Origin: Bacteroidia bacterium | GTDB lineage: Bacteria > Bacteroidota > Bacteroidia > NS11-12g > UBA955 | Assembly (NCBI GenBank): GCA_023254645.1 | Contig: JALRLA010000410.1 | Coordinates: 1-8,599 of the forward strand | Reading direction: 5' to 3' | DNA: 8,599 bases | In this document: piece by piece, positions 1-6,772 of the stretch | Numbering within the stretch: the stretch's first letter is position 1 | Layout of the letters: each line of letters starts with the position of its first letter | Translations under genes and position numbers: made by a program | The notes under the pieces: model-generated | The model's database searches: none | What the model was told of the DNA's origin: nothing | The model's input: the letters and a program-made list of their open reading frames with translations, nothing else

Positions 1-392
1 GGATCTCCATGATTGACAGCAGAATCAAGGCCCAACTTCACATGAACGGCTTTGTAATTGCCGGCAGGAATGCTCTGATCGTAATCAAAGGAAGTACGAC
101 CGCTTTTGAAATCGACCCATAGGTAACCATCACCCAGAAGCTCCCGGGAATCGTCTTCGCGAACCAAGGAAACCTCAGACAAAATCATGCCCCAGTTGGT
201 GAACATGATGTCTTCGTTGTCGCCTTTGGTATAGAAATCTTTGTTGTAGGAAATAGGGGTTCCAGCAAACGAACTTGAAAAAGAGAGATTCACGCCAGAC
301 ACTGCCGGAGGATCGGGAGTAGGAGGTGTTTCCTCGCAAGCCGACAAAAGGGCCAACAAGGGAAGGGCGAGCAGAATTAAGCGATTTTTCAT
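1..392 (-). CDS. MbnP-like lipoprotein, N-terminal 130 residues (cut by the window edge)
   Basis: Reading the minus strand from the ATG at 392-390 gives an open frame to the window edge (130 codons plus 2 bases). It starts with a lipoprotein signal peptide (MKNR, then a Leu/Ala-rich core) and a lipobox Leu16-Ser17-Ala18-Cys19, so Cys19 should be lipidated. Two Glu follow directly (20-21), then a Pro-rich linker to about residue 29; acidic residues right after the Cys resemble the export signal that takes Bacteroidota lipoproteins to the cell surface. Residues about 34-130 look like the MbnP family (PF20243): a start of the form LSFSSSFAGTPI, an FxxxxxILSEVSL strand, then AGNYKAVHVKLGLDS, as in the family's G-x-Y...GxDS stretch. 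Trp67 and Trp92 are present. MbnP proteins are known as copper-binding periplasmic proteins in methanotrophs; the role of Bacteroidota members is largely unknown. The start overlaps the stop of the upstream peptidase gene (ATGA). The C-terminal part is not visible, so family assignment is by pattern recognition only. Confidence 0.72.
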   Translation of the reverse strand, partial: MKNRLILLALPLLALLSACEETPPTPDPPAVSGVNLSFSSSFAGTPISYNKDFYTKGDNEDIMFTNWGMILSEVSLVREDDSRELLGDGYLWVDFKSGRTSFDYDQSIPAGNYKAVHVKLGLDSAVNHGD

Positions 393-2323
393 GGTCGTTT
401 GATCAGTTTAACGCAAGATACGAAATTTTCGTCAGATGCCCGAATCAAGTAGGTGCCTGCTGACCAATTCTCGACGGGAATGTTCACTTGTACAGAGCCC
501 AATTCAGAAGCCTCAGGCTGCCAAACCAATTGACCAAGGGCATTGAATACCTGCACATCCAACAACTGGCCAGATTTGGAAACGAGGGCTGCCACATTCT
601 GAGCCGGATTCGGCAAAACAGCAAAGGGTTCAGCCTGCAAAGCATCCAAATTCATGCCGCTCACTTTGGCCTTGGCCAAGACCCTGATTTCAGGATCAAA
701 GACCACCGAATCAACCGCAAACGGCAGGTCCAAAACGAAAGATTCCGTCAACTCGTAGGGATAGACCCGAATGAGAGTGTCGCGCCCTTGTCCAAAGAAT
801 TTGAGGGGTACTGGAATGTAGAACAGGGGTACAGAGGCATGAGAAGGGGTTTGTTTGACCTCAACGCTCATGCGGCGGCCTCTCTGTTTCCACGCGATGT
901 CCAAATAGGGGAAACCCTCCCCGTAATACCAGGTCTGAATGAAGGTATCCAAGTTTCGGCCGGAGGCTCGTTCCAAGGCCGCTTGAAACTCGGGGGTATA
1001 GCCAAATGAGTAGGCATTATCGGGAGCCTGCAGGTAGTCGCGACAAGCGGCAAAAAAGGCCTCATCGCCCAATTGATCCCGCAACATGTGCAAGACCCAA
1101 GCCCCTTTTCGGTAGGTCAAGCGACCGTCAAACAGGCTGTTGACATTGAGCGTGTCTTTGGGAAAAACCGACCCCCCATCCTTGCTGCAAATTTGGAATC
1201 GCAGGCCGCGCATGTGCAGTTGGAAGGCCTCCGTGCCGCGCATGTTCTCCAAAGCAATGGCATTCAAATAGGTCGCAAAACCTTCGTTCAACCAAAGGTC
1301 CTGCCAGGAACCACAGGTAACCATATCCCCGAACCACATATGAGCCAATTCATGGGCCAAGAGATCGAAACTAAAATTGACCATGAAGCTCATGGTTTGG
1401 TGCTCCATGCCCCCGCCCCAAGTGAACTGGGCATGGCCGTATTTCTCTTTTTTGAAAGGGTATTCGGTGAACAGGGAGTCAAAAATGCGCAGCATGTACA
1501 AACACTCCCGGGTCTCAATTTCGCTTTGGGTGCGGAATTGCGGGAACACATAGTTGAGCATGGGCATGCTGTCCTTGCTCCGCGACCAATGGGCGTACTG
1601 GGTGTATTCCGCGTAATTGCTCACGGCCATGGCTACCAGATAAGTCGCCACAGGATAGCGGTGTTTCCAATGGTAAACGGCTTGTGTATCGTTCTGCACC
1701 CACTGCTCAACCAAGAGCCCATTGCTGCCGGCTTTCATACCGGTATCCGTATAGATAAAAATGTCGATCGAATCGATTTTATCGTGCAAGGTTTGCTTGC
1801 AGGGCCACCAGAACTTCGCCCCATAGGGCTGGCTCAGGGTGTGAATGACGGGTCCGGTCATGTGCTGATCCCAGGCGTAGGAACCAAAGCCACCGTTGTT
1901 GCTGGGATTGCCTTGGTAAAACACCTCAACCGAGTCCCATCCGGCGGCCCAGGTACCGGGCTTTTTGACATACACGGCATCGCCGTTGCGCTCATACGGA
2001 ATGTGCTGATTGCCGCGCTTGACAGAGTCGATTTGCATGCTGGCCACAAAGTCCAAACCAATGCTATCAGTGGGCTGCAACACTTCGAACCTAGCCATTA
2101 CCCGGCCCATCAAATAGGGCCCGTTTTTGGGATTGACTTGCCAATGACAGCGGTAGTAATCGATGTCGTATCCATGCGCTGTGCCGGAATTCGCTCTACC
2201 GTGAATGCGGTGTATAAGGCGTTCTTTTTCGGCGCAGAGCAAATCGTCTTCGGTCTGCGCCCAAGCCGGGGCCGAGCATAGCATGGCCAATAGAGCCCAA
2301 GTCAGGTTTTTGAACGACTGCAC
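389..2323 (-). CDS. T9SS-exported M1-family zinc aminopeptidase
   Basis: This is a secreted metallopeptidase of family M1 (gluzincin), expected to remove N-terminal residues from peptides outside the cell. Residue numbers below count from the most upstream start, the TTG at 2347. The zinc site is HELAH (332-336) with the third ligand Glu355 in NEGFATY, the correct HEXXH-X18-E spacing. Tyr412 in TYRKG fits the transition-state Tyr. The substrate-anchoring motif is GGMEH (312-316) rather than the usual GAMEN. Residues about 573-652 are a T9SS type A sorting domain (PNPAQN, then VFNALGQLV, then GTYLIR and a short basic tail). I place the start at GTG 2323 (residue 9) because it leaves a compact signal peptide (QSFKN, hydrophobic core, cleavage APAWA|Q). 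TTG 2326 and TTG 2347 are alternatives; no ATG precedes the signal core. The stop codon overlaps the start of the MbnP-like gene, so the two are probably translated together. The family call is firm; the substrate is unknown. Confidence 0.93.
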   Translation of the reverse strand: MQSFKNLTWALLAMLCSAPAWAQTEDDLLCAEKERLIHRIHGRANSGTAHGYDIDYYRCHWQVNPKNGPYLMGRVMARFEVLQPTDSIGLDFVASMQIDSVKRGNQHIPYERNGDAVYVKKPGTWAAGWDSVEVFYQGNPSNNGGFGSYAWDQHMTGPVIHTLSQPYGAKFWWPCKQTLHDKIDSIDIFIYTDTGMKAGSNGLLVEQWVQNDTQAVYHWKHRYPVATYLVAMAVSNYAEYTQYAHWSRSKDSMPMLNYVFPQFRTQSEIETRECLYMLRIFDSLFTEYPFKKEKYGHAQFTWGGGMEHQTMSFMVNFSFDLLAHELAHMWFGDMVTCGSWQDLWLNEGFATYLNAIALENMRGTEAFQLHMRGLRFQICSKDGGSVFPKDTLNVNSLFDGRLTYRKGAWVLHMLRDQLGDEAFFAACRDYLQAPDNAYSFGYTPEFQAALERASGRNLDTFIQTWYYGEGFPYLDIAWKQRGRRMSVEVKQTPSHASVPLFYIPVPLKFFGQGRDTLIRVYPYELTESFVLDLPFAVDSVVFDPEIRVLAKAKVSGMNLDALQAEPFAVLPNPAQNVAALVSKSGQLLDVQVFNALGQLVWQPEASELGSVQVNIPVENWSAGTYLIRASDENFVSCVKLIKRP

Positions 2324-2327
2324 CAAA

Positions 2328-2335
2328 CAAATTTC
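2328..2335 (-). promoter_or_regulatory. Possible -7 box for the M1 peptidase gene
   Basis: On the minus strand GAAATTTG matches the Bacteroidota -7 consensus TAnnTTTG at five of six fixed positions (the first T is G). It ends 4 bases before the GTG at 2323, which would make the transcript nearly leaderless, as for the divergent eamA gene. No convincing TTG lies 19-21 bases upstream. A second 7-of-8 match, GATTTTTG, lies further upstream near 2377-2384. This is a weak call. Confidence 0.22.
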
Positions 2336-2390
2336 GTCAATTTTCAAAGGCCCCCGTGTGAACCCCGTTAAAAAGGCAAAAATCTGACGC

Positions 2391-2398
2391 TACATTCG
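2391..2398 (+). promoter_or_regulatory. Probable -7 box for the eamA-aldehyde dehydrogenase unit
   Basis: TACATTCG matches TAnnTTTG except for one base (T to C). It ends 4 bases before the GTG start at 2403, so the transcription start would fall at or next to the start codon. The -33 element is poor: TTA at 2368-2370, 20 bases upstream, is the best candidate. Confidence 0.35.
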
Positions 2399-2402
2399 CG
2401 CC

Positions 2403-3323
2403 GTGAATCGCCGCTTTTTGCCCCTGTTTCTCATCGTCTTACTCGGTTGTGTTTGGGGCTCCTCGTTCATACTGATCAAACGCGGATTACTGGCTTTTGA
2501 GCCCATTCAAGTAGCCGGTTTACGCCTGGCTTTTGCCGGATTTTTCTTGCTACCCTGGTTTGTAAAATACTCCATTTGGCAGCCCATGAAAGGCCAACAT
2601 GCCTTGAAGCGCGCTGATTATTTGTATTTGTTGCTCAGCGGAGTCATTGGCAATGCCATTCCAGCCTTTTTGTTCAGCCGCGCGGGGCAGTTGATTCCCT
2701 CGGGCTTGAGCGGAATACTCAATGCCTTTACCCCCATGTTCACCCTCCTATTTGGGGTCTGGTGGTTTGGCGATAAGTGGTCAAAAAACGGGGTCTTGGG
2801 TGTGGCCTTGGGTTTGTTAGGGGCTGCTGTTTTGTTGGGTCCAACTTTGATAGGCCGAGACACGAGTTTGCATTTGGGAGGCGCCTCTATGGCCCTGTTT
2901 TCAGCCCTCTTGTACGGCATCAACATCAACATCATCAAGCACAAATTCGGGCATCTACCCGGCATGGTGAAAACCGCCTATCCCTTTGTTTTTGTCGGAT
3001 TTTTGTACCTCTTCGTGCTCGCCAAAACTGGATTTTTCGATGCCTGGAATCAAGCCGAACCCCTGAATTTTCAAGAGCCCTCCCAATTTTGGAAATCACT
3101 GGGTTATGTGGCCCTCTTGGGCACTTTTGGATCGGCCCTGAGCATGTTGGCCTTCAACTGGGTCATCAAGCAAACTTCTGCTTTGGAAGCCAGCACGAAT
3201 ACCTTCATCATTCCCGTCATGGCTGTTGTCTGGGGCATTCTTGATTCGGAAGCCTTGACCTGGAACATGTTTGCCGGCTTGTTGCTCTCTCTCGCTGCCG
3301 TATATTTGGTGATGAGACGATGA
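2403..3323 (+). CDS. DMT-superfamily (EamA) permease
   Basis: This is a 306-residue inner-membrane transporter of the drug/metabolite superfamily with two EamA repeats. About ten hydrophobic segments can be placed near residues 5-25, 33-53, 72-92, 100-122, 128-148, 157-177, 190-208, 232-254, 264-281 and 285-303, the usual number and length for the family. The N-terminal VWGSSFILIKRGL (17-29) and the second-repeat stretch ending in a short basic tail (MRR) are typical. Members export or import amino acids, nucleosides or other small metabolites; the substrate cannot be read from sequence. The start is a GTG preceded by a promoter-like box and no in-frame ATG fits the first membrane segment. 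The stop overlaps the start of the next gene (ATGA at 3320-3323), which suggests coupled translation with the dehydrogenase and perhaps a shared metabolite. Confidence 0.9.
   Translation: MNRRFLPLFLIVLLGCVWGSSFILIKRGLLAFEPIQVAGLRLAFAGFFLLPWFVKYSIWQPMKGQHALKRADYLYLLLSGVIGNAIPAFLFSRAGQLIPSGLSGILNAFTPMFTLLFGVWWFGDKWSKNGVLGVALGLLGAAVLLGPTLIGRDTSLHLGGASMALFSALLYGININIIKHKFGHLPGMVKTAYPFVFVGFLYLFVLAKTGFFDAWNQAEPLNFQEPSQFWKSLGYVALLGTFGSALSMLAFNWVIKQTSALEASTNTFIIPVMAVVWGILDSEALTWNMFAGLLLSLAAVYLVMRR
3279..3308 (+). promoter_or_regulatory. Probable internal promoter for the ALDH7 gene
   Basis: TTG at 3279-3281 and TATATTTG at 3301-3308 are separated by 19 bases, a full match to the Bacteroidota pattern of a TTG near -33 and TAnnTTTG near -7. 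It lies inside the last codons of the permease gene, and the -7 box ends 11 bases before the ATG at 3320. TTG is a common Leu codon here (there is a second at 3282-3284), so the -33 half could be chance; the -7 half is a perfect match. Confidence 0.42.
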
Positions 3324-4855
3324 CCGACATTCAATCTTTGCTACAGCGTTTGGGCCTTGGAGCCGAACTTCCTTCAGCCTCTACAGGCTTGAAAAACCAA
3401 ACTTGCCACACTCCCCTTCATCAGGATTACAGCCCGGTAGATGGAAAGCTCATCACCGAGTTTCGTTACGCCGACAAAGCGGCCTATGAACAGTCGTTGG
3501 CCTCCGCCCAGGAAGCCTGTTTGGAGTGGAGAACCTGGCCCGCTCCCAAACGAGGTGAGGTCGTTCGCCAAATTGGCGATGCCCTTCGCCAATACAAGCA
3601 AGATTTGGGCACCCTGGTCTCTTACGAGATGGGCAAAAGCTTGCAAGAGGGCCTGGGTGAGGTCCAAGAGATGATCGACATCTGCGACTTTGCCGTCGGA
3701 TTAAGCCGTCAATTGTACGGCCTGACCATGCACTCGGAACGACCCAACCACCGCATGTACGAACAGTGGCATCCGCTGGGGGTAGTGGGCATCATTTCGG
3801 CCTTCAATTTTCCTGTCGCTGTTTGGAGCTGGAACGCCATGATTGCAGCCGTTTGCGGCAATGCCTGCCTTTGGAAACCCAGTGAAAAAACACCGGCTAC
3901 GGCCATGGCCATTCAGCACATCTTGGCCGATGTAATCAAGCGAAATCACTTGCCTGAAGGCCTGTTTTGCGTGGTGCAAGGTGGGCGCGAAGTGGGCGAA
4001 TGGATGTCCAACGATGAACGCCTTCCCTTGATCAGTGCTACGGGCTCAACCCGCATGGGCAAAGAGGTCGGAAAGGCAGTCGGAGCCCGTTTGGGCAAAA
4101 CCATTTTGGAATTGGGTGGAAACAATGCCATCATCGTTTCGCCCCAAGCGAATTTGGACATGCTCCTGATCGGAACCGTATTTGGCGCGGTGGGTACCGC
4201 CGGTCAACGCTGCACCAGCACTCGCCGACTCATCATTCACGAGAGCATTTACGAGGAAGTAAAAGCCAAACTCGTTCATGCTTACAGCCAATTGCGCATT
4301 GGCAATCCCTTGGATGAAGCCAATCACGTGGGGCCCTTGATCGATACCGATGCGGTCAATAATTACCGGAATGCTTTGCAGAAATTGCAAGAAGAAGGGG
4401 GTACCATTTTGTGCGGAAATCGCGTGCTAGAAGGTCCCGAATACGCCAGTCAATGCTATGTAGAACCCAGCATTTGCGAAGCTGAAAATCACTTCGAGAT
4501 CGTTCAGTCTGAAACCTTTGCTCCCATTTTGTATTTGTTGAAATACAATACCTTGGAAGAAGCCATCGCATTGCAAAATGGCGTCAAGCAAGGCTTGTCT
4601 AGCGCCATATTTACCCAGAACCTGCAAGAAGCCGAACAGTTCCTTTCGGCAAGCGGAAGCGACTGTGGAATTGCCAACGTAAACATCGGCACTTCGGGAG
4701 CTGAAATCGGCGGTGCCTTCGGCGGAGAAAAGGAGACCGGAGGCGGTCGAGAAAGCGGCTCCGATGCTTGGAAAGCCTACATGAGAAGGCAGACCAACAC
4801 ACTGAATTACGGAAACAGTCTACCCTTGGCCCAGGGAATCAGTTTCGATTTCTGA
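3320..4855 (+). CDS. ALDH7-family aldehyde dehydrogenase, probable aminoadipate-semialdehyde/piperideine-6-carboxylate dehydrogenase
   Basis: This is a 511-residue cytosolic NAD(P)+-dependent aldehyde dehydrogenase, closest in recognisable sequence to the antiquitin/ALDH7A1 group (bacterial AmaB/Pcd). The group oxidises 2-aminoadipate 6-semialdehyde, in equilibrium with piperideine-6-carboxylate, to 2-aminoadipate in lysine and pipecolate breakdown. Visible catalytic features are Asn163 in SAFNFP, Lys186 in LWKPSE, the nucleotide-binding GSTRMG (242-247), the general base Glu264 in ELGGNNA, and the nucleophile Cys298 in GTAGQRCTS. Group-specific marks are GEVQEMIDICDFAVGLSR (113-130), whose Glu117 lines up with a substrate-binding Glu of human ALDH7A1, Arg297 beside the nucleophile, and the C-terminal anchor loop GGEKETGGGRESGSDAWK followed by MRR. 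Length is normal for the group. The gene overlaps the permease stop by 4 bases and also has a promoter-like sequence just upstream. The exact substrate is inferred from the subgroup; a broader specificity is possible. Confidence 0.93.
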   Translation: MTDIQSLLQRLGLGAELPSASTGLKNQTCHTPLHQDYSPVDGKLITEFRYADKAAYEQSLASAQEACLEWRTWPAPKRGEVVRQIGDALRQYKQDLGTLVSYEMGKSLQEGLGEVQEMIDICDFAVGLSRQLYGLTMHSERPNHRMYEQWHPLGVVGIISAFNFPVAVWSWNAMIAAVCGNACLWKPSEKTPATAMAIQHILADVIKRNHLPEGLFCVVQGGREVGEWMSNDERLPLISATGSTRMGKEVGKAVGARLGKTILELGGNNAIIVSPQANLDMLLIGTVFGAVGTAGQRCTSTRRLIIHESIYEEVKAKLVHAYSQLRIGNPLDEANHVGPLIDTDAVNNYRNALQKLQEEGGTILCGNRVLEGPEYASQCYVEPSICEAENHFEIVQSETFAPILYLLKYNTLEEAIALQNGVKQGLSSAIFTQNLQEAEQFLSASGSDCGIANVNIGTSGAEIGGAFGGEKETGGGRESGSDAWKAYMRRQTNTLNYGNSLPLAQGISFDF

Positions 4856-4941
4856 TTCAACCCCAGCCCAAAAGGCAATAAAAAGCGGTTTTTCAACGTT
4901 TTAGATGCCCGCTCTTGTTAGGAAAAACAGGCCCGCGGCCC

Positions 4942-4949
4942 TATTTTTG
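4942..4949 (+). promoter_or_regulatory. Probable -7 box upstream of the DUF6089 pair
   Basis: TATTTTTG is a perfect match to TAnnTTTG in the 113-base gap after the dehydrogenase gene, 19 bases before the ATG at 4969. The -33 half is unclear: TTA (4918-4920) is 21 bases away and TTG (4915-4917) is 24, longer than usual. This is the only gap large enough to hold a promoter for the envelope genes. I see no convincing hairpin terminator or other element in 4856-4968. Confidence 0.45.
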
Positions 4950-4968
4950 TTCACTAAGCCTTTTTGAT

Positions 4969-5907
4969 ATGAATTGCATTTCTCGGGTATTGGCATTGTG
5001 TTGCGTTCTAAGCGTCAGCTATTCTGCACAAGCTCAAACCAAAGGATTTAAGGGAAAACCCATTGAAGCCGGCCTGTTCTTGGGCGGTTCCAACTACATG
5101 GGTGATCTCACTCCCAGTATAGCTTTTGGGGAAACCCATTTGGCCGGCGGCTTGATTTGCCGTTTCAATTACTCCGACTTCTTGACCCTTCGCGGCAACG
5201 CTGTTTTTGGTCAAATCAGCGGGGATGACAAGAATTACGGCGATATGAATGGCAGTGCCGACGAAGCCTTCCGTTACCAGCGCAACTTGAGCTTCAGGAG
5301 CAACGTCATGGAAATTTCGGCCATTGCTGAGTGGAACTTAGCCGGATTTGGAGAGACCATGCGCGATCGACCCTCGAGCCCTTACTTGTTCGCCGGAGTA
5401 GGTATTTTCAAATTCAACCCCTTGGCAAAGTTCACCTACATGCCCGACGTTACCGATGCAGCGGGGTATACAATCCACGACCCTCAGTTGGAGAAGTTTG
5501 ATGGGCAGTGGATCGAGTTGCAAACTTTGGGTACCGAAGGTCAGGAGACGACCAAGTTCAATGACCGCCGTCGATACCCCTTGACCCAAATCAGCATTCC
5601 GATTGGTATCGGCTACAAAGCCCAATTTGACGATTACTGGGCCATTGGCATGGAGTTCGGCATTCGCCAAACCTTTACCGACTACATGGACGACATCAGC
5701 AAAGACTACGTAGATGAGGCCATTGTAGGTGGACAAAATGGTTTGATCGGTGCCGCCTTGGCTGATCGCTCACCTGAACTGGGATACAATAAGTTTGAGT
5801 TTGGCACCCAGCGCGGTGACAATTCTCGCTTTGACCGCTACATGTTCTTTGGACTGACCCTCACTCGAAAAATCGTAGGTGGTAAAACGGTCTGCTTCCA
5901 ATTCTAA
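4969..5907 (+). CDS. DUF6089-family outer-membrane protein, first copy
   Basis: This 312-residue protein has a type I signal peptide (MNCISR, hydrophobic core, cleavage SAQA|Q at 22/23) and then alternating-residue strands rich in aromatic and Gly residues, as in an outer-membrane beta barrel of about 8-12 strands. It matches what I know of Bacteroidota DUF6089 (PF19573) proteins: EAGLFLGGSNYMGDLTP near 33-49, ISGDD near 83-87, RNLSFRSNVMEISAIAEWN at 105-123, YLFAGVGIFKFNP at 139-151, ELQTLGTEGQ at 183-192, and FGIRQTFTDYMDDIS near 230-244. An upstream in-frame start at 4915 would add 18 residues before the signal peptide and would precede the promoter-like box, so I chose the ATG at 4969. 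The family's function is not known; it is often found beside uppS and bamA, as here. It overlaps the next, related gene by 29 bases. Confidence 0.87.
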   Translation: MNCISRVLALCCVLSVSYSAQAQTKGFKGKPIEAGLFLGGSNYMGDLTPSIAFGETHLAGGLICRFNYSDFLTLRGNAVFGQISGDDKNYGDMNGSADEAFRYQRNLSFRSNVMEISAIAEWNLAGFGETMRDRPSSPYLFAGVGIFKFNPLAKFTYMPDVTDAAGYTIHDPQLEKFDGQWIELQTLGTEGQETTKFNDRRRYPLTQISIPIGIGYKAQFDDYWAIGMEFGIRQTFTDYMDDISKDYVDEAIVGGQNGLIGAALADRSPELGYNKFEFGTQRGDNSRFDRYMFFGLTLTRKIVGGKTVCFQF

Positions 5908-6760
5908 CTTTTTATTAGGGATTGCTTGCAAAGCCCTTTTGGGGTTGATGATTTTTCATCCCCTGTCGCTGAATGCCCAAAAATGGTTTGCCGGGCGTCA
6001 GGAAATGGGAATATGCTTGGGACTGAGCGGATACATGGGTGATTTGACCCACGGCACAACCACCTTGGATCAGCTGCATCCGTCGGCAGCCTTGTACCAC
6101 CGCTACAACTTCTCGGGTTACTTCAGCATGCGCAACCAATTGTCGTATTTGAGCATTAGCGGTGACGATACCCGCCAAGGCAAGATGTTGATGGACAATG
6201 GAACCTCGCATTACGCTTACCGGAATTTGAATTTCCAATCGAATGTGGTCGAGTATTCCTCCATGGTGGAGTTCAACTTTCACAGCTTTGGCACCAATGC
6301 CGGCAACGAAGTGTTCACTCCTTATGCCTTCACAGGTTTAGCCTTGTTCTACTTTGATCCCCATCGCTTGGACGACCCTGGGATAAACCTGCGAAACCTG
6401 AACACCGAAAATCGCACGCGTAACTACAGCCACCTGCAGCCGGCTGTACCCTTGGGGTTTGGAATCAAGTCCATCACCTATTCCAAAAAGAACCGCGGGG
6501 CCTTCATTGTGGGGATCGAAGCTTGCTGGCGACATACCTACACCGACTACTTAGACGACGTCAACTCTGCCTACCCAGATTATTGGGAAAAGCAGCTCAA
6601 CGAAGGCATTGGCCCTGCCCAATACAGTCACGCCCAAACCTTGAATGGATCAGAGCCCTTCAGCGCTGGAACCATGAGGGGCGATGTTCATCGAAAAGAC
6701 TGGTACTATTTCTACGGTTTAAACCTCTCTTACCGTTTTACACCGCTCACTTGTCGTTAA
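5879..6760 (+). CDS. DUF6089-family outer-membrane protein, second, diverged copy
   Basis: This 293-residue protein is a paralogue of the preceding gene product. Shared landmarks appear in the same order: SGYMGDLT (50-57), SISGDD (92-97), YRNLNFQSNVVEYSSMVEFN (114-133), YAFTGLALFYFDP (149-161), RHTYTDYLDDVNS (218-230), and near the end RGD then YYFYGLNLSYR. It lacks the ELQTLGTEGQ segment of the first copy, so the region between FDP and the next barrel strand is about 30 residues shorter. It starts at a GTG inside the end of the previous gene (29-base overlap). That start gives a signal peptide with KR near the N-terminus, a long core, and cleavage SLNA|Q at 33/34; the only in-frame ATG nearby (5948) would cut the core in half. 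A beta-barrel or periplasm-facing outer-membrane location is inferred. The overlap implies co-transcription, and the stop codon is part of the uppS promoter box. Function is unknown. Confidence 0.83.
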   Translation: MVKRSASNSNFLLGIACKALLGLMIFHPLSLNAQKWFAGRQEMGICLGLSGYMGDLTHGTTTLDQLHPSAALYHRYNFSGYFSMRNQLSYLSISGDDTRQGKMLMDNGTSHYAYRNLNFQSNVVEYSSMVEFNFHSFGTNAGNEVFTPYAFTGLALFYFDPHRLDDPGINLRNLNTENRTRNYSHLQPAVPLGFGIKSITYSKKNRGAFIVGIEACWRHTYTDYLDDVNSAYPDYWEKQLNEGIGPAQYSHAQTLNGSEPFSAGTMRGDVHRKDWYYFYGLNLSYRFTPLTCR

Positions 6761-6765
6761 CTTTG
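6758..6765 (+). promoter_or_regulatory. Probable -7 box for the uppS-bamA unit
   Basis: TAACTTTG is a perfect TAnnTTTG match, ending 7 bases before the uppS GTG at 6773. Its first three bases are the TAA stop codon of the preceding gene. The expected -33 position holds TTT (6736-6738, 19 bases upstream) rather than TTG. If used, it would give uppS-bamA its own near-leaderless transcript independent of the DUF6089 genes. Confidence 0.45.
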
Positions 6766-6772
6766 CAAGCCC

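Noticed and set aside
1073..2281. A 402-codon open frame on the plus strand, antisense to the M1 peptidase gene, plus a 173-codon one at 488-1009.
   Set aside because: The translations show no recognisable domain or sensible signal or membrane pattern, while the minus strand encodes a complete M1 peptidase with catalytic site and sorting domain. Long antisense frames arise from codon bias.
4880..4893. AAAAA-GCGG-TTTTT inverted repeat after the dehydrogenase gene, considered as a terminator.
   Set aside because: The stem would be only five A-T pairs with a four-base loop, too weak for a Rho-independent terminator.
4915..4968. N-terminal extension of the first DUF6089 protein by 18 residues from an upstream TTG.
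   Set aside because: The extension precedes the signal peptide, contains nothing conserved, and spans the probable promoter box; the ATG at 4969 gives a standard signal peptide.
5790..5797. TAAGTTTG, a perfect -7 box match inside the first DUF6089 gene, as a promoter for the second copy.
   Set aside because: It has no TTG at the right distance, lies about 80 bases before the next start, and matches to this six-base pattern are expected about once per 4 kb per strand by chance.
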